Numbered from the stretch's first letter, positions 43,181 to 52,635 are shown. The stretch is DNA of 64,000 nt from Rhizobium sp. BT04 (GCF_030053135.1 NZ_CP125647.1:62001-126000), one strand, 5' to 3'. Notes: a model not told the origin generated them from the sequence alone. Translations and numbers: made by a program.

Positions 43181-44491
43181 TCAGCCGAAGCTTGTGAGAT
43201 AGGCCGCCGTCACCACATGGTCCGGGTCGAGGCCGTAGAGGATGGCATGCCGGTCGAGGCAGGTGCAGGGATGCGAGATGCCGTATTCGATGATGTCGCC
43301 GACGCAAACGTCGCTACCCTCGGCAAGGGCGACGAAGGCGTGCTGATCGTTGAGGCGGAAAACTTCAGCACCCCCGAGGTCGGCAAAATGCGCACCGTTG
43401 CGATAGAGCGCTAAGGGCCGCGGCAGGCCCTGGTCCATCGCTACGTCGCGCATGCCCATGCCTGAGATCGCAAGCCGCGGCTCCGGCCGGGAGAGGACCT
43501 CGGCCCAGACCCGCAGCGCCGGCCGGAAACCGGCCGCCGCCGAAACCGTCTTGCCGCCGATGCGCAAGCCCTCGCGCGCATCGAGGCCGGCAAGACCGCG
43601 CTCGTAGATACCGTGATCGTGGAAAAAGATCGCGCCGCTGCGCAGCACCAGCCGGCAGGCGGGATCGGCCGCGACGGCAGGTGAAAGCCGCGCCGCCACG
43701 ACGTCGAAAAACACCGAACCGCCCGCCGTAACGAGAAGCGGCCGCTCCTGGCCGATGTGGGCACGCACCTTCGGCAGGAAATCTGATGTCATCGCCATCA
43801 AAGCGTCGATGCGAAGCATCGTCTCTTCCGCGTCACCGGTTGCGGCCGCACCCTCATAGGCGGCGATGCCGGTCAGCCGGAAGGCCGGCGTCTCCACCGC
43901 CAGGATCGCGTCGAGAATTGCCGCCGCGGTTTCGGCGCTGCGAATACCGGCGCGGCCGGCACCGAATTCCAGCAGCAGGCCGAGAGGCGGCAAATACCGG
44001 CGCTCCTGCCATGCGGACCGAAGCGCCTCGACGAGCGCCGTCGAATCCACGAAGACATGCAGTTCCGCATCGGGATAATGGCCAAGCAAGGCCGCAAGCC
44101 GGCGGGCGGCGGCGATCCCGCCGATCTCGTTGGCAAGGATCAGCCGGCGCTGCCCCGCCTTGAGCAGGACGGCGGCCTGGCGGATATCGGCGACGGTCGT
44201 GCCCCAGGCGCCGGCCGTTAGAAGCGCATCCGACAGCGCCGTAGACATCGGGGTCTTGGCGTGCGGGGCGATTTCGGCGCCAAGGCTTTTCACATAGGCC
44301 ATCATCAGTTCGACATTGCCGGCGAAGGCCTGCCGGTCGAGCGAGATCAGCGGCAGGGCCATCCGGCCGTCATAAGGTCTCCATCCCTGTTGGCCGATCT
44401 CCGCAAGCTGCAGCGGCGGATGGCCTGGCGGAAAGCCGCGCACCCGCTCGTCGATCAGCCCATTTTCCGCTACGGCATGAAGGTCAGACAT
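43181..44491 (-). CDS. DSD1-family PLP enzyme (D-serine dehydratase / D-threonine aldolase type)
   Basis: 436 residues from ATG 44491; a longer frame to 44668 overlaps the amidohydrolase gene and is not homologous. Alanine-racemase-like barrel with the PLP lysine Lys79 (APHAKTPM), then GFRLTGIAAYEGA and the C-terminal metal site HPCTC...DRH that characterises DSD1 proteins (Zn-bound His and Cys). It would dehydrate or cleave a 3-hydroxy D-amino acid. It overlaps the amidohydrolase gene by eight bases. Confidence 0.88.
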   Translation of the reverse strand: MSDLHAVAENGLIDERVRGFPPGHPPLQLAEIGQQGWRPYDGRMALPLISLDRQAFAGNVELMMAYVKSLGAEIAPHAKTPMSTALSDALLTAGAWGTTVADIRQAAVLLKAGQRRLILANEIGGIAAARRLAALLGHYPDAELHVFVDSTALVEALRSAWQERRYLPPLGLLLEFGAGRAGIRSAETAAAILDAILAVETPAFRLTGIAAYEGAAATGDAEETMLRIDALMAMTSDFLPKVRAHIGQERPLLVTAGGSVFFDVVAARLSPAVAADPACRLVLRSGAIFFHDHGIYERGLAGLDAREGLRIGGKTVSAAAGFRPALRVWAEVLSRPEPRLAISGMGMRDVAMDQGLPRPLALYRNGAHFADLGGAEVFRLNDQHAFVALAEGSDVCVGDIIEYGISHPCTCLDRHAILYGLDPDHVVTAAYLTSFG

Positions 44492-45440
44492 GGCGGCCTT
44501 TCCCGATCTCGGCCGGATCGGCCAAACCGAGGCGATAGGTGTCGTTGGCGGTGGCAAAGAACAAGGCGCGCTGCTCGTCGTAAGAGAGCTCAGCGACGAC
44601 CGTGCGGAAGGTCTGATAGACCTCGTCGAAAGAGGCGTGCAGGCCCGCGACCGGAAAGTCGCTGGCAAACATTGCGCGGGCCGGGCCGAAACAATCGAGG
44701 CAATGCTCGATCACCGGCCGTAGGCTTTCGAGCGTCCACGCATGGTCATAGGCGACGAGATCGGAAATCTTCACGCGCACGTTGGGCGCGCCGCCCAGCG
44801 CCCGCAGGCCGCGGTGCCAGAGCGCCATGCCGTCCTTCGTCCGGTCGGCAGGACTGCCGCCGTGGTTGATGACGAAAAGCGTTTCGGGAAAGGCCTGCAC
44901 CAGATCGAGCGCCTCGGCCATCTGCCAGGGATAGAGCATCAGGTCGAAGACCAGCCCGAGCCGCGTGGCATGGGCAAGCCCCGCGCGCCAGGCGGGATCG
45001 CCCATGCGATCCGGGCGCGGCGCAAAACGCTTCGCCGCATCGGGATGCCAGCTCAGAATATCGCGGATGCCGACGACGTTGGGGTTTTCCGCTTCCGCTT
45101 CGAGCAGGCGCAAAGCGTCCGGCCCGTCGAGGGGAACCCGGGCTATATAACGGCGCGCCACGCCGGAGCTGCGGTCGAGGCCATCCAGCCAGCGGCTCTC
45201 TTCCAGCGGGTAGGCAACGGACCAGCCGGCCTCCACATGCACTGACGCGACAATGCTCTGGCGGGCAGCATCGGCGCGATAATCGTCGATGCCATAATCG
45301 CGCAGGATCGGCGCCAGGCTGCCGAACACCATCTCCTCGCCGGAGGCCCGCGCCTTCTGAAGCCAGGGATGACGTTCCAACTTGAGGTCCCAGAGGTGAT
45401 GGTGCGGGTCGATCACCGGCCCGTCATAGCGCTGCTTCAT
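44484..45440 (-). CDS. amidohydrolase-2 family metal hydrolase
   Basis: 318 residues from ATG 45440. TIM-barrel amidohydrolase: metal motif DPHHHLWD (His13-15), ASVHVEAGW near 78, LVFDLMLYPWQM near 175, VINHGGSP near 203 and FASDFPVAG (metal Asp) near 270. Relatives open lactones such as L-rhamnonolactone or pyrone dicarboxylate. It overlaps the permease gene by four bases. It may hydrolyse a lactone form of the imported compound. Confidence 0.88.
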   Translation of the reverse strand: MKQRYDGPVIDPHHHLWDLKLERHPWLQKARASGEEMVFGSLAPILRDYGIDDYRADAARQSIVASVHVEAGWSVAYPLEESRWLDGLDRSSGVARRYIARVPLDGPDALRLLEAEAENPNVVGIRDILSWHPDAAKRFAPRPDRMGDPAWRAGLAHATRLGLVFDLMLYPWQMAEALDLVQAFPETLFVINHGGSPADRTKDGMALWHRGLRALGGAPNVRVKISDLVAYDHAWTLESLRPVIEHCLDCFGPARAMFASDFPVAGLHASFDEVYQTFRTVVAELSYDEQRALFFATANDTYRLGLADPAEIGKGRHV

Positions 45441-46378
45441 CGGCGCGCCTCGCGGCCGGAAACCAGCAGCAGGGCGAGGATCAGCGTGCCGAACATGATC
45501 GACCGCCAGCCCGGCGAGGCGTTGACGACGGTGATCAGCGCCGTCGTCGTCACGAGCAGGATCGCCCCCGGAATGGTTCCCGCATAGGTGCCGCGGCCGC
45601 CGAGGATGGAGGTGCCGCCGAGCACCACCGCCGCGATCGAGGTCAGCAGATAGGGATCGCCGATGCCGACATAGCCTTGCCGGTTCATGCCGAGCACGAG
45701 AATGCCGGCAAGACCGGCGAAAAAGCCCGATAGGGTATGAGCAATCAGCGTGTTGCGGGTGACGCTGACGCCGGAGAGCCGGGCCGCCAGCGGATTCGCC
45801 CCAAGCGCCAGGAAACGGGCGCCGATCGGCATGCGGTGGACGAGCAGCAGGACGACGATTGCGACGACGAGCCACAGAATGATGCCCGAGGGAATGCCGA
45901 GCGGCCGCGCCTGTCCGAGCAGAATGACCGCCGGATTGCTGACGGTAACGGCGCTGCCGCCGGCGACCATGACGAGCAAGCCCTGCAGGAAGGTCGCCAT
46001 GGCAAGCGTCATGATGATCGGCGGCACACGGAGATAGGCGGCTCCCGCGCCGTTCATCAGACCGATGCCGGTGGCAATAGCAAGCGCCGCCGCGATGCCG
46101 GCGAGACCGGTCGGATCCCAGGCCGGCGAGATTAACGGCAGCAGAATCGCCGTGACGGTGATCACAGCGCCGACCGACAGATCGATGCCGCCCATCAGGA
46201 TGACGAGCGTTTGCCCGGCAGCAACGATACCGATCACGGCGGCGAGTTCGAGCAGGTAGCGCAGGTGGCCATAGGCGCCGAAACCGCGCAGCGTCATGCT
46301 TGCGACGATCCAGACGAGCGCGACCAGAAGCAACGTCAGGAGCGGCAGATTGCGGAACGCGGACCTGATCACATTCAT
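45437..46378 (-). CDS. ribose-type ABC transporter permease, second of two
   Basis: 313 residues; RbsC family with GQTLVILMGGIDLSVGAVI near 55-73, VPPIIMTLAMATFLQG near 115 and LGGTSILGGRGTYAGTIPG near 250. About nine membrane spans. Overlaps the first permease gene and the amidohydrolase gene by four bases each. Two different permeases imply a heterodimeric channel with the two-domain ATPase. Confidence 0.94.
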   Translation of the reverse strand: MNVIRSAFRNLPLLTLLLVALVWIVASMTLRGFGAYGHLRYLLELAAVIGIVAAGQTLVILMGGIDLSVGAVITVTAILLPLISPAWDPTGLAGIAAALAIATGIGLMNGAGAAYLRVPPIIMTLAMATFLQGLLVMVAGGSAVTVSNPAVILLGQARPLGIPSGIILWLVVAIVVLLLVHRMPIGARFLALGANPLAARLSGVSVTRNTLIAHTLSGFFAGLAGILVLGMNRQGYVGIGDPYLLTSIAAVVLGGTSILGGRGTYAGTIPGAILLVTTTALITVVNASPGWRSIMFGTLILALLLVSGREARR

Positions 46379-47337
46379 CGCCTTGCCCTCCGTTGCCCGA
46401 GAAGTTCCGGAACGGCGACCGCGCCGACGATGATCAGCCCCTGCGCGACATATTGCGCGACCGGCGGGAAGCCGAGAAAGAACATGACGTTGATCATGAC
46501 AGAGAGCAGCAGGCTGCCGCAGATCGCCCCACGCATCGTGCCCTTGCCGCCGAGGAAACCCACGCCGCCGAGCACGGCGGCGGCGATCGAATTCAGCGTA
46601 AAGGGCGTGCCGATCACCGGATCACCCGAACCGGTTTGCGCCGCGACGAACAAACCGGTCAGCGTTGCAAGCAAACCGGAGAGTGCGAAGGCTGCGACCT
46701 TCACCCGTTCGACCGAAACGCCGGAGCGGAACGCGCCGACCGGATTGTCACCGGCCGCGTAGATGCCGAGGCCGAGCGGCGTGGCGAGAAAGACCTTCCA
46801 GAGCACGAGGATGACGACGAGCAGCAGGAAGGCGACGGGGGTGTGGCCCGCCAGCACCGTCGACAGCCAGTCCGGAATGAACCCGCCCGGCCGCGGCAGC
46901 AGGATGAGTGCCACCCCGCCGATGATGAAAGAGCCGGCAAGCGTGACGATGATCGCAGGCAGCCTGAGATACGTGACGATGGCGCCGATGACGGCACCGA
47001 TCGAAAGACCGGCGAGCGCCACCGCGAGAATGCCGCCCGGCACGTCGAGCGCCCCTTGCATCGTCGTCGCGGCAATCACCGCACCAAGACTGACAAGCGG
47101 GCCGATCGCCAGGGTGATGCCGCCGTTCAGCATCAGCAGCGCCTGCGCCATGGTGACGAGCGCCAGCGGGAACCAGTTCTGCGTGAACTTGGAGAAGCCG
47201 CCGATGGAAAGAATGCCGGGAAAGAGCAGCGCATAGAGGACGAGAAAGGCGGCGACGACCAGATAGAGGCCGGCAAGGCCGCGATTGCGGCGGAGCTGGA
47301 TCGAACCGTAGAGCCGGGATGACGAAATCGTGCTCAT
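46375..47337 (-). CDS. ribose-type ABC transporter permease, first of two
   Basis: 320 residues from ATG 47337 (the frame further upstream lies in the ATPase gene). Motifs MAQALLMLNGGITLAIGPLVSLGAV near 60-85, LPAIIVTLAGSFIIGG near 120 and LGGVGFLGGKGTMRG near 260. The LNGGITL stretch replaces the usual GGIDLS, a divergence also seen in other second-type permeases. Starts inside the ATPase stop (ATGA). Confidence 0.94.
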   Translation of the reverse strand: MSTISSSRLYGSIQLRRNRGLAGLYLVVAAFLVLYALLFPGILSIGGFSKFTQNWFPLALVTMAQALLMLNGGITLAIGPLVSLGAVIAATTMQGALDVPGGILAVALAGLSIGAVIGAIVTYLRLPAIIVTLAGSFIIGGVALILLPRPGGFIPDWLSTVLAGHTPVAFLLLVVILVLWKVFLATPLGLGIYAAGDNPVGAFRSGVSVERVKVAAFALSGLLATLTGLFVAAQTGSGDPVIGTPFTLNSIAAAVLGGVGFLGGKGTMRGAICGSLLLSVMINVMFFLGFPPVAQYVAQGLIIVGAVAVPELLGQRRARR

Positions 47338-48848
47338 GCCGCCTCTCCCTGGGTCGCGGCGGCAACGCCCATGGCCGCGCCGACGATCGCCCCTTCGCTG
47401 ATTGCATCCTGCGATAGTGTTGCCGCGACGCGCCCCTCGCGCAGAACCACGACGCGGTCGCAGAGATGCACGAGTTCCGGCGTATCGGAACTGGCAAGAA
47501 GGACCAGCCGCCCCTCGGCGGCGAAAGCGCGGAGCATGAGATAGATTTCCCGCTTGGTCTCGATGTCGACGCCGCGGGTGGGATCGTTGAGCAGCAGAAC
47601 GGTTGGGTCGAGCGGCAGCCATTTGGCGAGCGCCACCTTCTGCTGATTGCCGCCGGACAGCGCCTGCACCGGGCGGGCCGTGTCGCCCTTGATCGTCAGC
47701 CGGCGCGCGAGATCGGCGATCAGGCCGTTTTCCGCCGGCCGGTCGCGTAAGCCCTTGCGGGCGAGCCGGCCGAGCGAGGGCAGGATGAGATTGGAGGCGA
47801 TGGAGTGGGGCAGCACCAGCCCCTCGTGCTTGCGGTCGGCCGGGACATAGACAATACCGGCGGCATTCGCCTCGCCGACATCGGCGGGCAGGGCGGGTTT
47901 GCCGGATACTTCTGCCCGACCGGCGGAGGCCGGAATCGCGCCGTAAAGGCCGAGCAGCAGGTCTTCCTGCCCCTGTCCCACGAGCCCGCCGATGCCGACG
48001 ACCTCGCCGGCGCGGGCGGAGAAACCGATATCTAGTACCATGCCGGCGGAAAAACCTTCGACGCTGATGCGTGTTTCGCCGGGCTTGGCGGCGGCGCGCG
48101 GCGGGAACAGGTCGCCGGTCTCGCGGCCGACCATCAGGCGCACCAGCCCTTCGCCGTCGATGCCGGAGAGCGACTGGTCGGCGGTGACCAGGCCGTCCTT
48201 CAGCACCGTGACATGCGAACAGAGCGCCTGCACCTCGTTGAGGCGGTGGGAAATATAGAGAAGGGCGACGCCGCGCGCCTTCAGCGTCTCGATGAGGCGG
48301 CCAAGGATGCCGGCTTCGTGGGCGGAGAGCGACGAGGTCGGCTCGTCCAGGATCAGCACGCGCGGCTTGCGAAACAGCGCCTTGGCGATCTCGACCATCT
48401 GGCGGCGGCCGAGCGCGAGATCGGCGACCGGCATGTCGAGCGGTTCGGTGAGCCCGACCATGTCGCAGGCCTCTCGCACGCCGCGATGAAGCGCTTTGTA
48501 GTCGATGAGGCCGAACCGGCGCGGAAAGGCGCCGAGCCCGATGTTTTCGGCAATCGACAGACTGGCCGTCAGGCTCAGCTCCTGCTGAACCACCGCGATG
48601 CCGGCTGCACGCGCCGCCGCCGGGCTGAAGCGCCCGACGGGCCTGCCGTCGACCAGGATGGAGCCGCCGTCCGGCTGGAGGGCGCCGGCCAGGAGGTTGA
48701 TCAGCGTCGACTTGCCGGCGCCGTTTTCACCGAGCAGGGCATGAACCCTGCCCGGCAGAAGGGCGATGTCGACGCCCTTCAAAACGGGATTGCCGAAAAA
48801 TCCCCTGAACACCTGCCGGGCTTCCAGCAGGGGCCGTTCTTCCGTCAT
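47334..48848 (-). CDS. ribose-type ABC transporter ATPase, two-domain (RbsA/MglA family)
   Basis: 504 residues with two nucleotide-binding domains. First: GENGAGKST (about 38-46), Walker B VLILDEPTSSLS. Second: a weaker Walker A region (GGLVGQGQED, about 285-294, in the usual degenerate form), signature LSGGNQQKVALAKWL, and LLNDPTRGVD. That is the normal pattern for this family. It lies 21 bp after the binding-protein gene. Confidence 0.95.
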   Translation of the reverse strand: MTEERPLLEARQVFRGFFGNPVLKGVDIALLPGRVHALLGENGAGKSTLINLLAGALQPDGGSILVDGRPVGRFSPAAARAAGIAVVQQELSLTASLSIAENIGLGAFPRRFGLIDYKALHRGVREACDMVGLTEPLDMPVADLALGRRQMVEIAKALFRKPRVLILDEPTSSLSAHEAGILGRLIETLKARGVALLYISHRLNEVQALCSHVTVLKDGLVTADQSLSGIDGEGLVRLMVGRETGDLFPPRAAAKPGETRISVEGFSAGMVLDIGFSARAGEVVGIGGLVGQGQEDLLLGLYGAIPASAGRAEVSGKPALPADVGEANAAGIVYVPADRKHEGLVLPHSIASNLILPSLGRLARKGLRDRPAENGLIADLARRLTIKGDTARPVQALSGGNQQKVALAKWLPLDPTVLLLNDPTRGVDIETKREIYLMLRAFAAEGRLVLLASSDTPELVHLCDRVVVLREGRVAATLSQDAISEGAIVGAAMGVAAATQGEAA

Positions 48849-48869
48849 GACGGTTTCCTCAACCCGGGA

Positions 48870-49943
48870 TTACTTGGTGGCAAGCAGCTTGTCGAAGAGC
48901 GCCTGATCGTAATCCGAGTAGATATAGCCGTCAGCCGGGAACTTGTCGGCGCGAGCGAGATAGCTGCCGATCGTGCTGTCGTCGATGACGGGCAGCGGCA
49001 CCTTGACGAAAGCGGGCACGTCCTTGCCTTGCAGCGCCTGCACGGCGGTATAGACGGAAAGCGCGCCGAGCCAGTTGGGCTGCATGGTCGCCCAGCCCTT
49101 CAGGCCCTTCTCCTTCCAGAGCTCCAGGAACTGCCTTGCGTTTTCACCAGTCGTCGGCACCTGGTCGCGGCCCTGGCGCTCGAAGGCGAGGACGGAACCG
49201 GCCGACAGCGCGCCGCCGAGCGACAGCACGCCGTCAATTTCGGGATTGGCGAAGAGCAGGCTGGTCATCGCTTCCTGCGCCGGCGCGACGTTATATTCCG
49301 TGTTTGTCTCGGTGATCACCTGGAGACCCGGATTGGCATCGAGGACCGGCTGGGCGCCCTTGCGGCGATCGTCGCTCACCGAAATGCCGGCCGGGCCGTT
49401 CATGATGATGATCTTGCCCTTGCCGCCAAGCTGGCTGACCATCCACTTGGCAGCGGTCGAGCCCCATTCGTTGGAATCGGTATTGATCTTCGCCGTCACC
49501 TTGTCGGTGTTGACAAGGCTGTCGAAATTCACGACGGCGATGCCCTTGTCGCAGGCATCCGATATGACGCGGTCGAGCGCGTTGGAGGAGCCGGCGATGA
49601 CGACAATGGCGTCGACATTGGCGTCGATCATCGACTGGATATGCTGGATCTGCGTCTGGGCGTTGCCCTGCGCGTCCGTGATCATCAAGTCCTTCACCAG
49701 GCCGGCCTTTTTCAGCTCCTCCACTTCGGCGGTGATGGTGCCTTCGGTCTGCTTCATCCAGGTCGGCACCGAATAGATGTTCGCCCAGCCGATCGTATAA
49801 GGCGCTTTCCTGTCGCCCTTGATGCAATTGGCGGCGGCCGAGGCCGTGCCTGTGGAAAAGACGAGGAGGGCAGTTGCAGCGGCTGCGCCCGCGAGAAGGC
49901 GGCGGCGCAGCGAAGCGGAAATACTGTTTTCAAAATTCTTCAT
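48870..49943 (-). CDS. ribose-type ABC transporter substrate-binding protein
   Basis: 357 residues from ATG 49943 with a long signal peptide (residues 1-36, twin-arginine-like RRR at 13-15, cut after ASA). Type I periplasmic-binding fold: KAPYTIGWANIYSVPTWMK, DAIVVIAGSSNALDRVI, VLSLGGALSAGSVLAFERQG. Cys residues at about 39 and 163 could form a disulfide. Ligand unknown; context suggests an amino-acid, lactone or polyol derivative rather than ribose. Confidence 0.93.
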   Translation of the reverse strand: MKNFENSISASLRRRLLAGAAAATALLVFSTGTASAAANCIKGDRKAPYTIGWANIYSVPTWMKQTEGTITAEVEELKKAGLVKDLMITDAQGNAQTQIQHIQSMIDANVDAIVVIAGSSNALDRVISDACDKGIAVVNFDSLVNTDKVTAKINTDSNEWGSTAAKWMVSQLGGKGKIIIMNGPAGISVSDDRRKGAQPVLDANPGLQVITETNTEYNVAPAQEAMTSLLFANPEIDGVLSLGGALSAGSVLAFERQGRDQVPTTGENARQFLELWKEKGLKGWATMQPNWLGALSVYTAVQALQGKDVPAFVKVPLPVIDDSTIGSYLARADKFPADGYIYSDYDQALFDKLLATK

Positions 49944-49989
49944 GTCGATCCCCTTTTTTGTGCGGCAGCCTTGACGGCTGGCCATCAAT

Positions 49990-50025
49990 GTCCAATATAA
50001 CAGACATCTGATCTGTATACCGGAC
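49990..50025. promoter_or_regulatory. candidate IclR operator in divergent promoter
   Basis: A dyad centred near 50007: GTCC (49990-49993) mirrors GGAC (50022-50025) and TATA (49996-49999) mirrors TATA (50016-50019), around a CAGACATCTG core (50001-50010). It lies between the binding-protein gene (-) and the IclR gene (+). Function inferred from position. Confidence 0.45.
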
Positions 50026-50162
50026 GAGACGATCTTATGCCGATTTTTCCGCCTCGCAAGAGGGATGAAAAAAATTTTCGTTTGCTGGGAATGACGGGTC
50101 GGTTGACAGATGCGACAGAGGATTTGAAAAGCTTGGCCGAACAGAAATTGGGATCGACAGCA

Positions 50163-50948
50163 ATGGATGCAGTTCAGGACGAAGCAGCCGGCAAACGCGC
50201 CCGTGGGCTCGACCGCGCTTTCGAGATCCTCGATTTCCTGCGCCAGAAACGGCAGGCCCTGAAGCCGAACGAAATCGCCGCGCAGATCGGCGCGCCGCGC
50301 TCGTCGGTGTACGAACTCGTCAATCTGCTGCTGAGCAACGGCATTCTCGAATTCACCGGCGGCGAGGGGCGGGTCTATCTCGGCCGCAAGCTCTATTTCC
50401 TCGGCGCGGCTTACGAGAACCATTTCGATTTCACCCGCGAATGCGAGGCGACGTTGGAACAGCTTGCCGACGAGACGCGGGAGACGGCGCAGTTCTGCAT
50501 GCTGGATGGAAACCGGTACACCGTCGTGCGCATGCGCGAAGGCGCACGACCCTTCCGCATTTCGACGGATGTCGGCCAGTCGGTGCCGATCCCGTGGACG
50601 GCGTCGGGCCGCCTGCTCGTCGCGCATCTGTCCGATCAGGACATCCTGAACTTCATTCCGCCGCAGGATTTTCGCCTGCCGGGGGGTGAATGGCTCGAGC
50701 CGCAAACCTTCATCGCCGAGGTACGCCAGGCCGAGCGTGAAGGTCTCTTCACCTTCAACAGCATCGTCGACAGTTTCACCCACTGTTTTGCCGTGCCGGT
50801 GCGCGGCGAGGAAGGTCACGCCGCCGCAACGCTTTGCCTCGTCACGCCGCGCGACGACGGCATCGCCAACCGCGACCGCTACCTCGACTGCCTGAAGAAG
50901 GCCGCCGCCGGCCTGGAGCATGCCCCGGCCCGGCCAAAACGAGGCTGA
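50163..50948 (+). CDS. IclR-family transcriptional regulator
   Basis: 261 residues if started at ATG 50163, the position that gives a normal-length N-terminus before the winged helix (RGLDRAFEILDFLRQKRQALKPNEIAAQIGAPRSSVYELVNLL). Starts at 50037 or 50091 are open and cannot be excluded; none has a strong ribosome-binding site. The C-terminal GAF-like effector domain includes FRISTDVGQSVPIPWTASGRLL and HCFAVPVRGEEGHAAATL. Divergent from the importer/DSD1 operon, it very likely controls it. Confidence 0.9.
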   Translation: MDAVQDEAAGKRARGLDRAFEILDFLRQKRQALKPNEIAAQIGAPRSSVYELVNLLLSNGILEFTGGEGRVYLGRKLYFLGAAYENHFDFTRECEATLEQLADETRETAQFCMLDGNRYTVVRMREGARPFRISTDVGQSVPIPWTASGRLLVAHLSDQDILNFIPPQDFRLPGGEWLEPQTFIAEVRQAEREGLFTFNSIVDSFTHCFAVPVRGEEGHAAATLCLVTPRDDGIANRDRYLDCLKKAAAGLEHAPARPKRG

Positions 50949-51282
50949 AGCCTGAGCACATCAGAATACGGATATCCATCGCTGCGGACATTCGTGCGAG
51001 GGGACCGCAGGGACCTCCTTATCGCTGCCTCAGGCGGCTCCTTGTCACGACTGTAGAATGCCGTCTATCGGCCTGCCCCTATAATTCGAGGGGCGGCGGC
51101 CTCGATCGTTCAATTTCGAGTTTCACGCCAATCCGGGAAATCTATTCACTCTTCTTCCGAAACTATGAAATTAAGTTTCTCTATAAAATTTATGGAGAAC
51201 GTATTTTAACAGTCCAACAGCCCATTTTATACTTGGCCTTGGGGAAGACCGAGCTGTTGACGGCAAACGGAGAGGACGCGAC
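50949..51282. promoter_or_regulatory. AT-rich upstream region with a 21-bp palindrome
   Basis: 334 bp without a gene, much more AT-rich in its right half than its surroundings. It holds a near-perfect palindrome at 51178-51198 (arms TCTCTATAAA and TTTATGGAGA around a single A, one mismatch pair), 85 bp before the monooxygenase start. This is a good candidate for the promoter and operator of the sulfur operon. No other feature seen. Confidence 0.55.
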
Positions 51283-52635
51283 ATGACACGGAAAATCAGG
51301 CTTGGGGCATTTCTTCCCGGTGGCGGGCAGCATGTTGCCTCATGGCGCCATCCCGACCAACCGGCCGATGGCGCCACCAGTTTCGAGTTTCACAAGCAGC
51401 TGGCGCTGACAGCCGAGCGTGGTCTCTTCGATGCTTATTTTCTGGCCGATGGGCTGGCTGTCGGGTTCGGCGGGGCGCGCGAAGGCGGCAATGCCCGCGT
51501 GGCCGGATTCGAGCCTGTCACATTGTTCTCCGCCCTTGCGCCTTTCACCACGCATCTCGGCTTTATCGCCACATCCTCGACCACCTACGAAGAGCCTTAC
51601 ACGACGGCCCGCAAATTCGCTTCGCTGGATTTGATCTCCGCAGGCCGCGCCGGCTGGAACGTCGTGACCACGACGGGCGACCTGACGGCGCAGAACTTCA
51701 ACCGCGACACCCAGCTTCCGCATGCCGACCGCTATCGCCGCGCTGCCGAGCATGTCGACGTCGTCCGCAAACTCTGGGAAAGCTTCGAGGACGACGCCTT
51801 CATCCGCGACAAGGAGTCGGGCGTCTTCTTCGATCCGGCGAAGCTGCACGACACCGACCACCGCGGCGAACATTTCAGCGTGCGCGGTCCGCTCAACGTC
51901 TCACGCTCGCCCCAGGGACATCCCGTCATCGTCCAGGCCGGTCAGTCCGAGGACGGACGCGGGCTTGCCGCCGCAACGGCCGAAGTCATCTTCACCGCTC
52001 ACCAGCATCTCGAAACCGCCCAGGAGTTCTACCGGGATATCAAGGCGCGCGCCCGCGGCCTCGGCCGTAACCCCGATCACATCCTGGTCATGCCCGGCGT
52101 TTCCGCCTTCGTCGGCAGGACCGAAGCGGAGGCCCGCGAGAAATACGACCGGCTGACCTCGCTGATCGTCGAAGAGGACGGGATCGGCCTTCTCAACGGC
52201 CTGACCGGCGGCACGCTCGACCTGCACGGTTACGATCTCGACGGACCTCTTCCGCCAGCGCCGCCGACGGAAGGCATGAAGAGCCGCCAGGCCCTCATCC
52301 GCCAGATCGCCGATGAAAACAACTTCAGTATCCGCCAGCTCTATCAGTGGATCGCATCGGCCCGCGGCCACTACACCATCGTCGGCACGGCCGAACAGAT
52401 CGCCGATACGCTGCAGACATGGTTCGAGAACGAAGCGGCCGACGGCTTCAACATCCTGCCGCCCTGGCTTCCGACGGCACTCGACGATTTCGTCGATCTC
52501 GTCATTCCGGAACTGCAGCGTCGCGGCCTGTTCCGCACGGCCTATGAGGGCAAGACGCTCCGGGAAAACCTCGGCCTGCCTTTCCCGATCAACCGGTTGG
52601 CGGCAGGACGTGACGCTCTCCAGGCAGCGGAGTGA
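51283..52635 (+). CDS. flavin-dependent monooxygenase, NtaA/SnaA/DszA type
   Basis: 450 residues, bacterial luciferase-like barrel of the NtaA/SoxA/DszA group: KIRLGAFLPGGGQHVASWRHP, AERGLFDAYFLAD, SGRAGWNVVTT-like SAGRAGWNVVTTTGDLTAQNF, GHPVIVQAGQSEDG and GTAEQIADTLQTWFENEAADGFN. It uses FMNH2 from a separate reductase to oxidise sulfur or amine compounds. Placed before an Ssu-type importer, it probably desulfonates or oxidises an organosulfur substrate. No reductase gene is seen next to it. Confidence 0.9.
   Translation: MTRKIRLGAFLPGGGQHVASWRHPDQPADGATSFEFHKQLALTAERGLFDAYFLADGLAVGFGGAREGGNARVAGFEPVTLFSALAPFTTHLGFIATSSTTYEEPYTTARKFASLDLISAGRAGWNVVTTTGDLTAQNFNRDTQLPHADRYRRAAEHVDVVRKLWESFEDDAFIRDKESGVFFDPAKLHDTDHRGEHFSVRGPLNVSRSPQGHPVIVQAGQSEDGRGLAAATAEVIFTAHQHLETAQEFYRDIKARARGLGRNPDHILVMPGVSAFVGRTEAEAREKYDRLTSLIVEEDGIGLLNGLTGGTLDLHGYDLDGPLPPAPPTEGMKSRQALIRQIADENNFSIRQLYQWIASARGHYTIVGTAEQIADTLQTWFENEAADGFNILPPWLPTALDDFVDLVIPELQRRGLFRTAYEGKTLRENLGLPFPINRLAAGRDALQAAE

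Noticed and set aside
48213..50000. 595-codon plus-strand frame opposite the ATPase and binding-protein genes
   Set aside because: Spans two well-defined genes on the other strand and matches no family; antisense artefact of codon bias.
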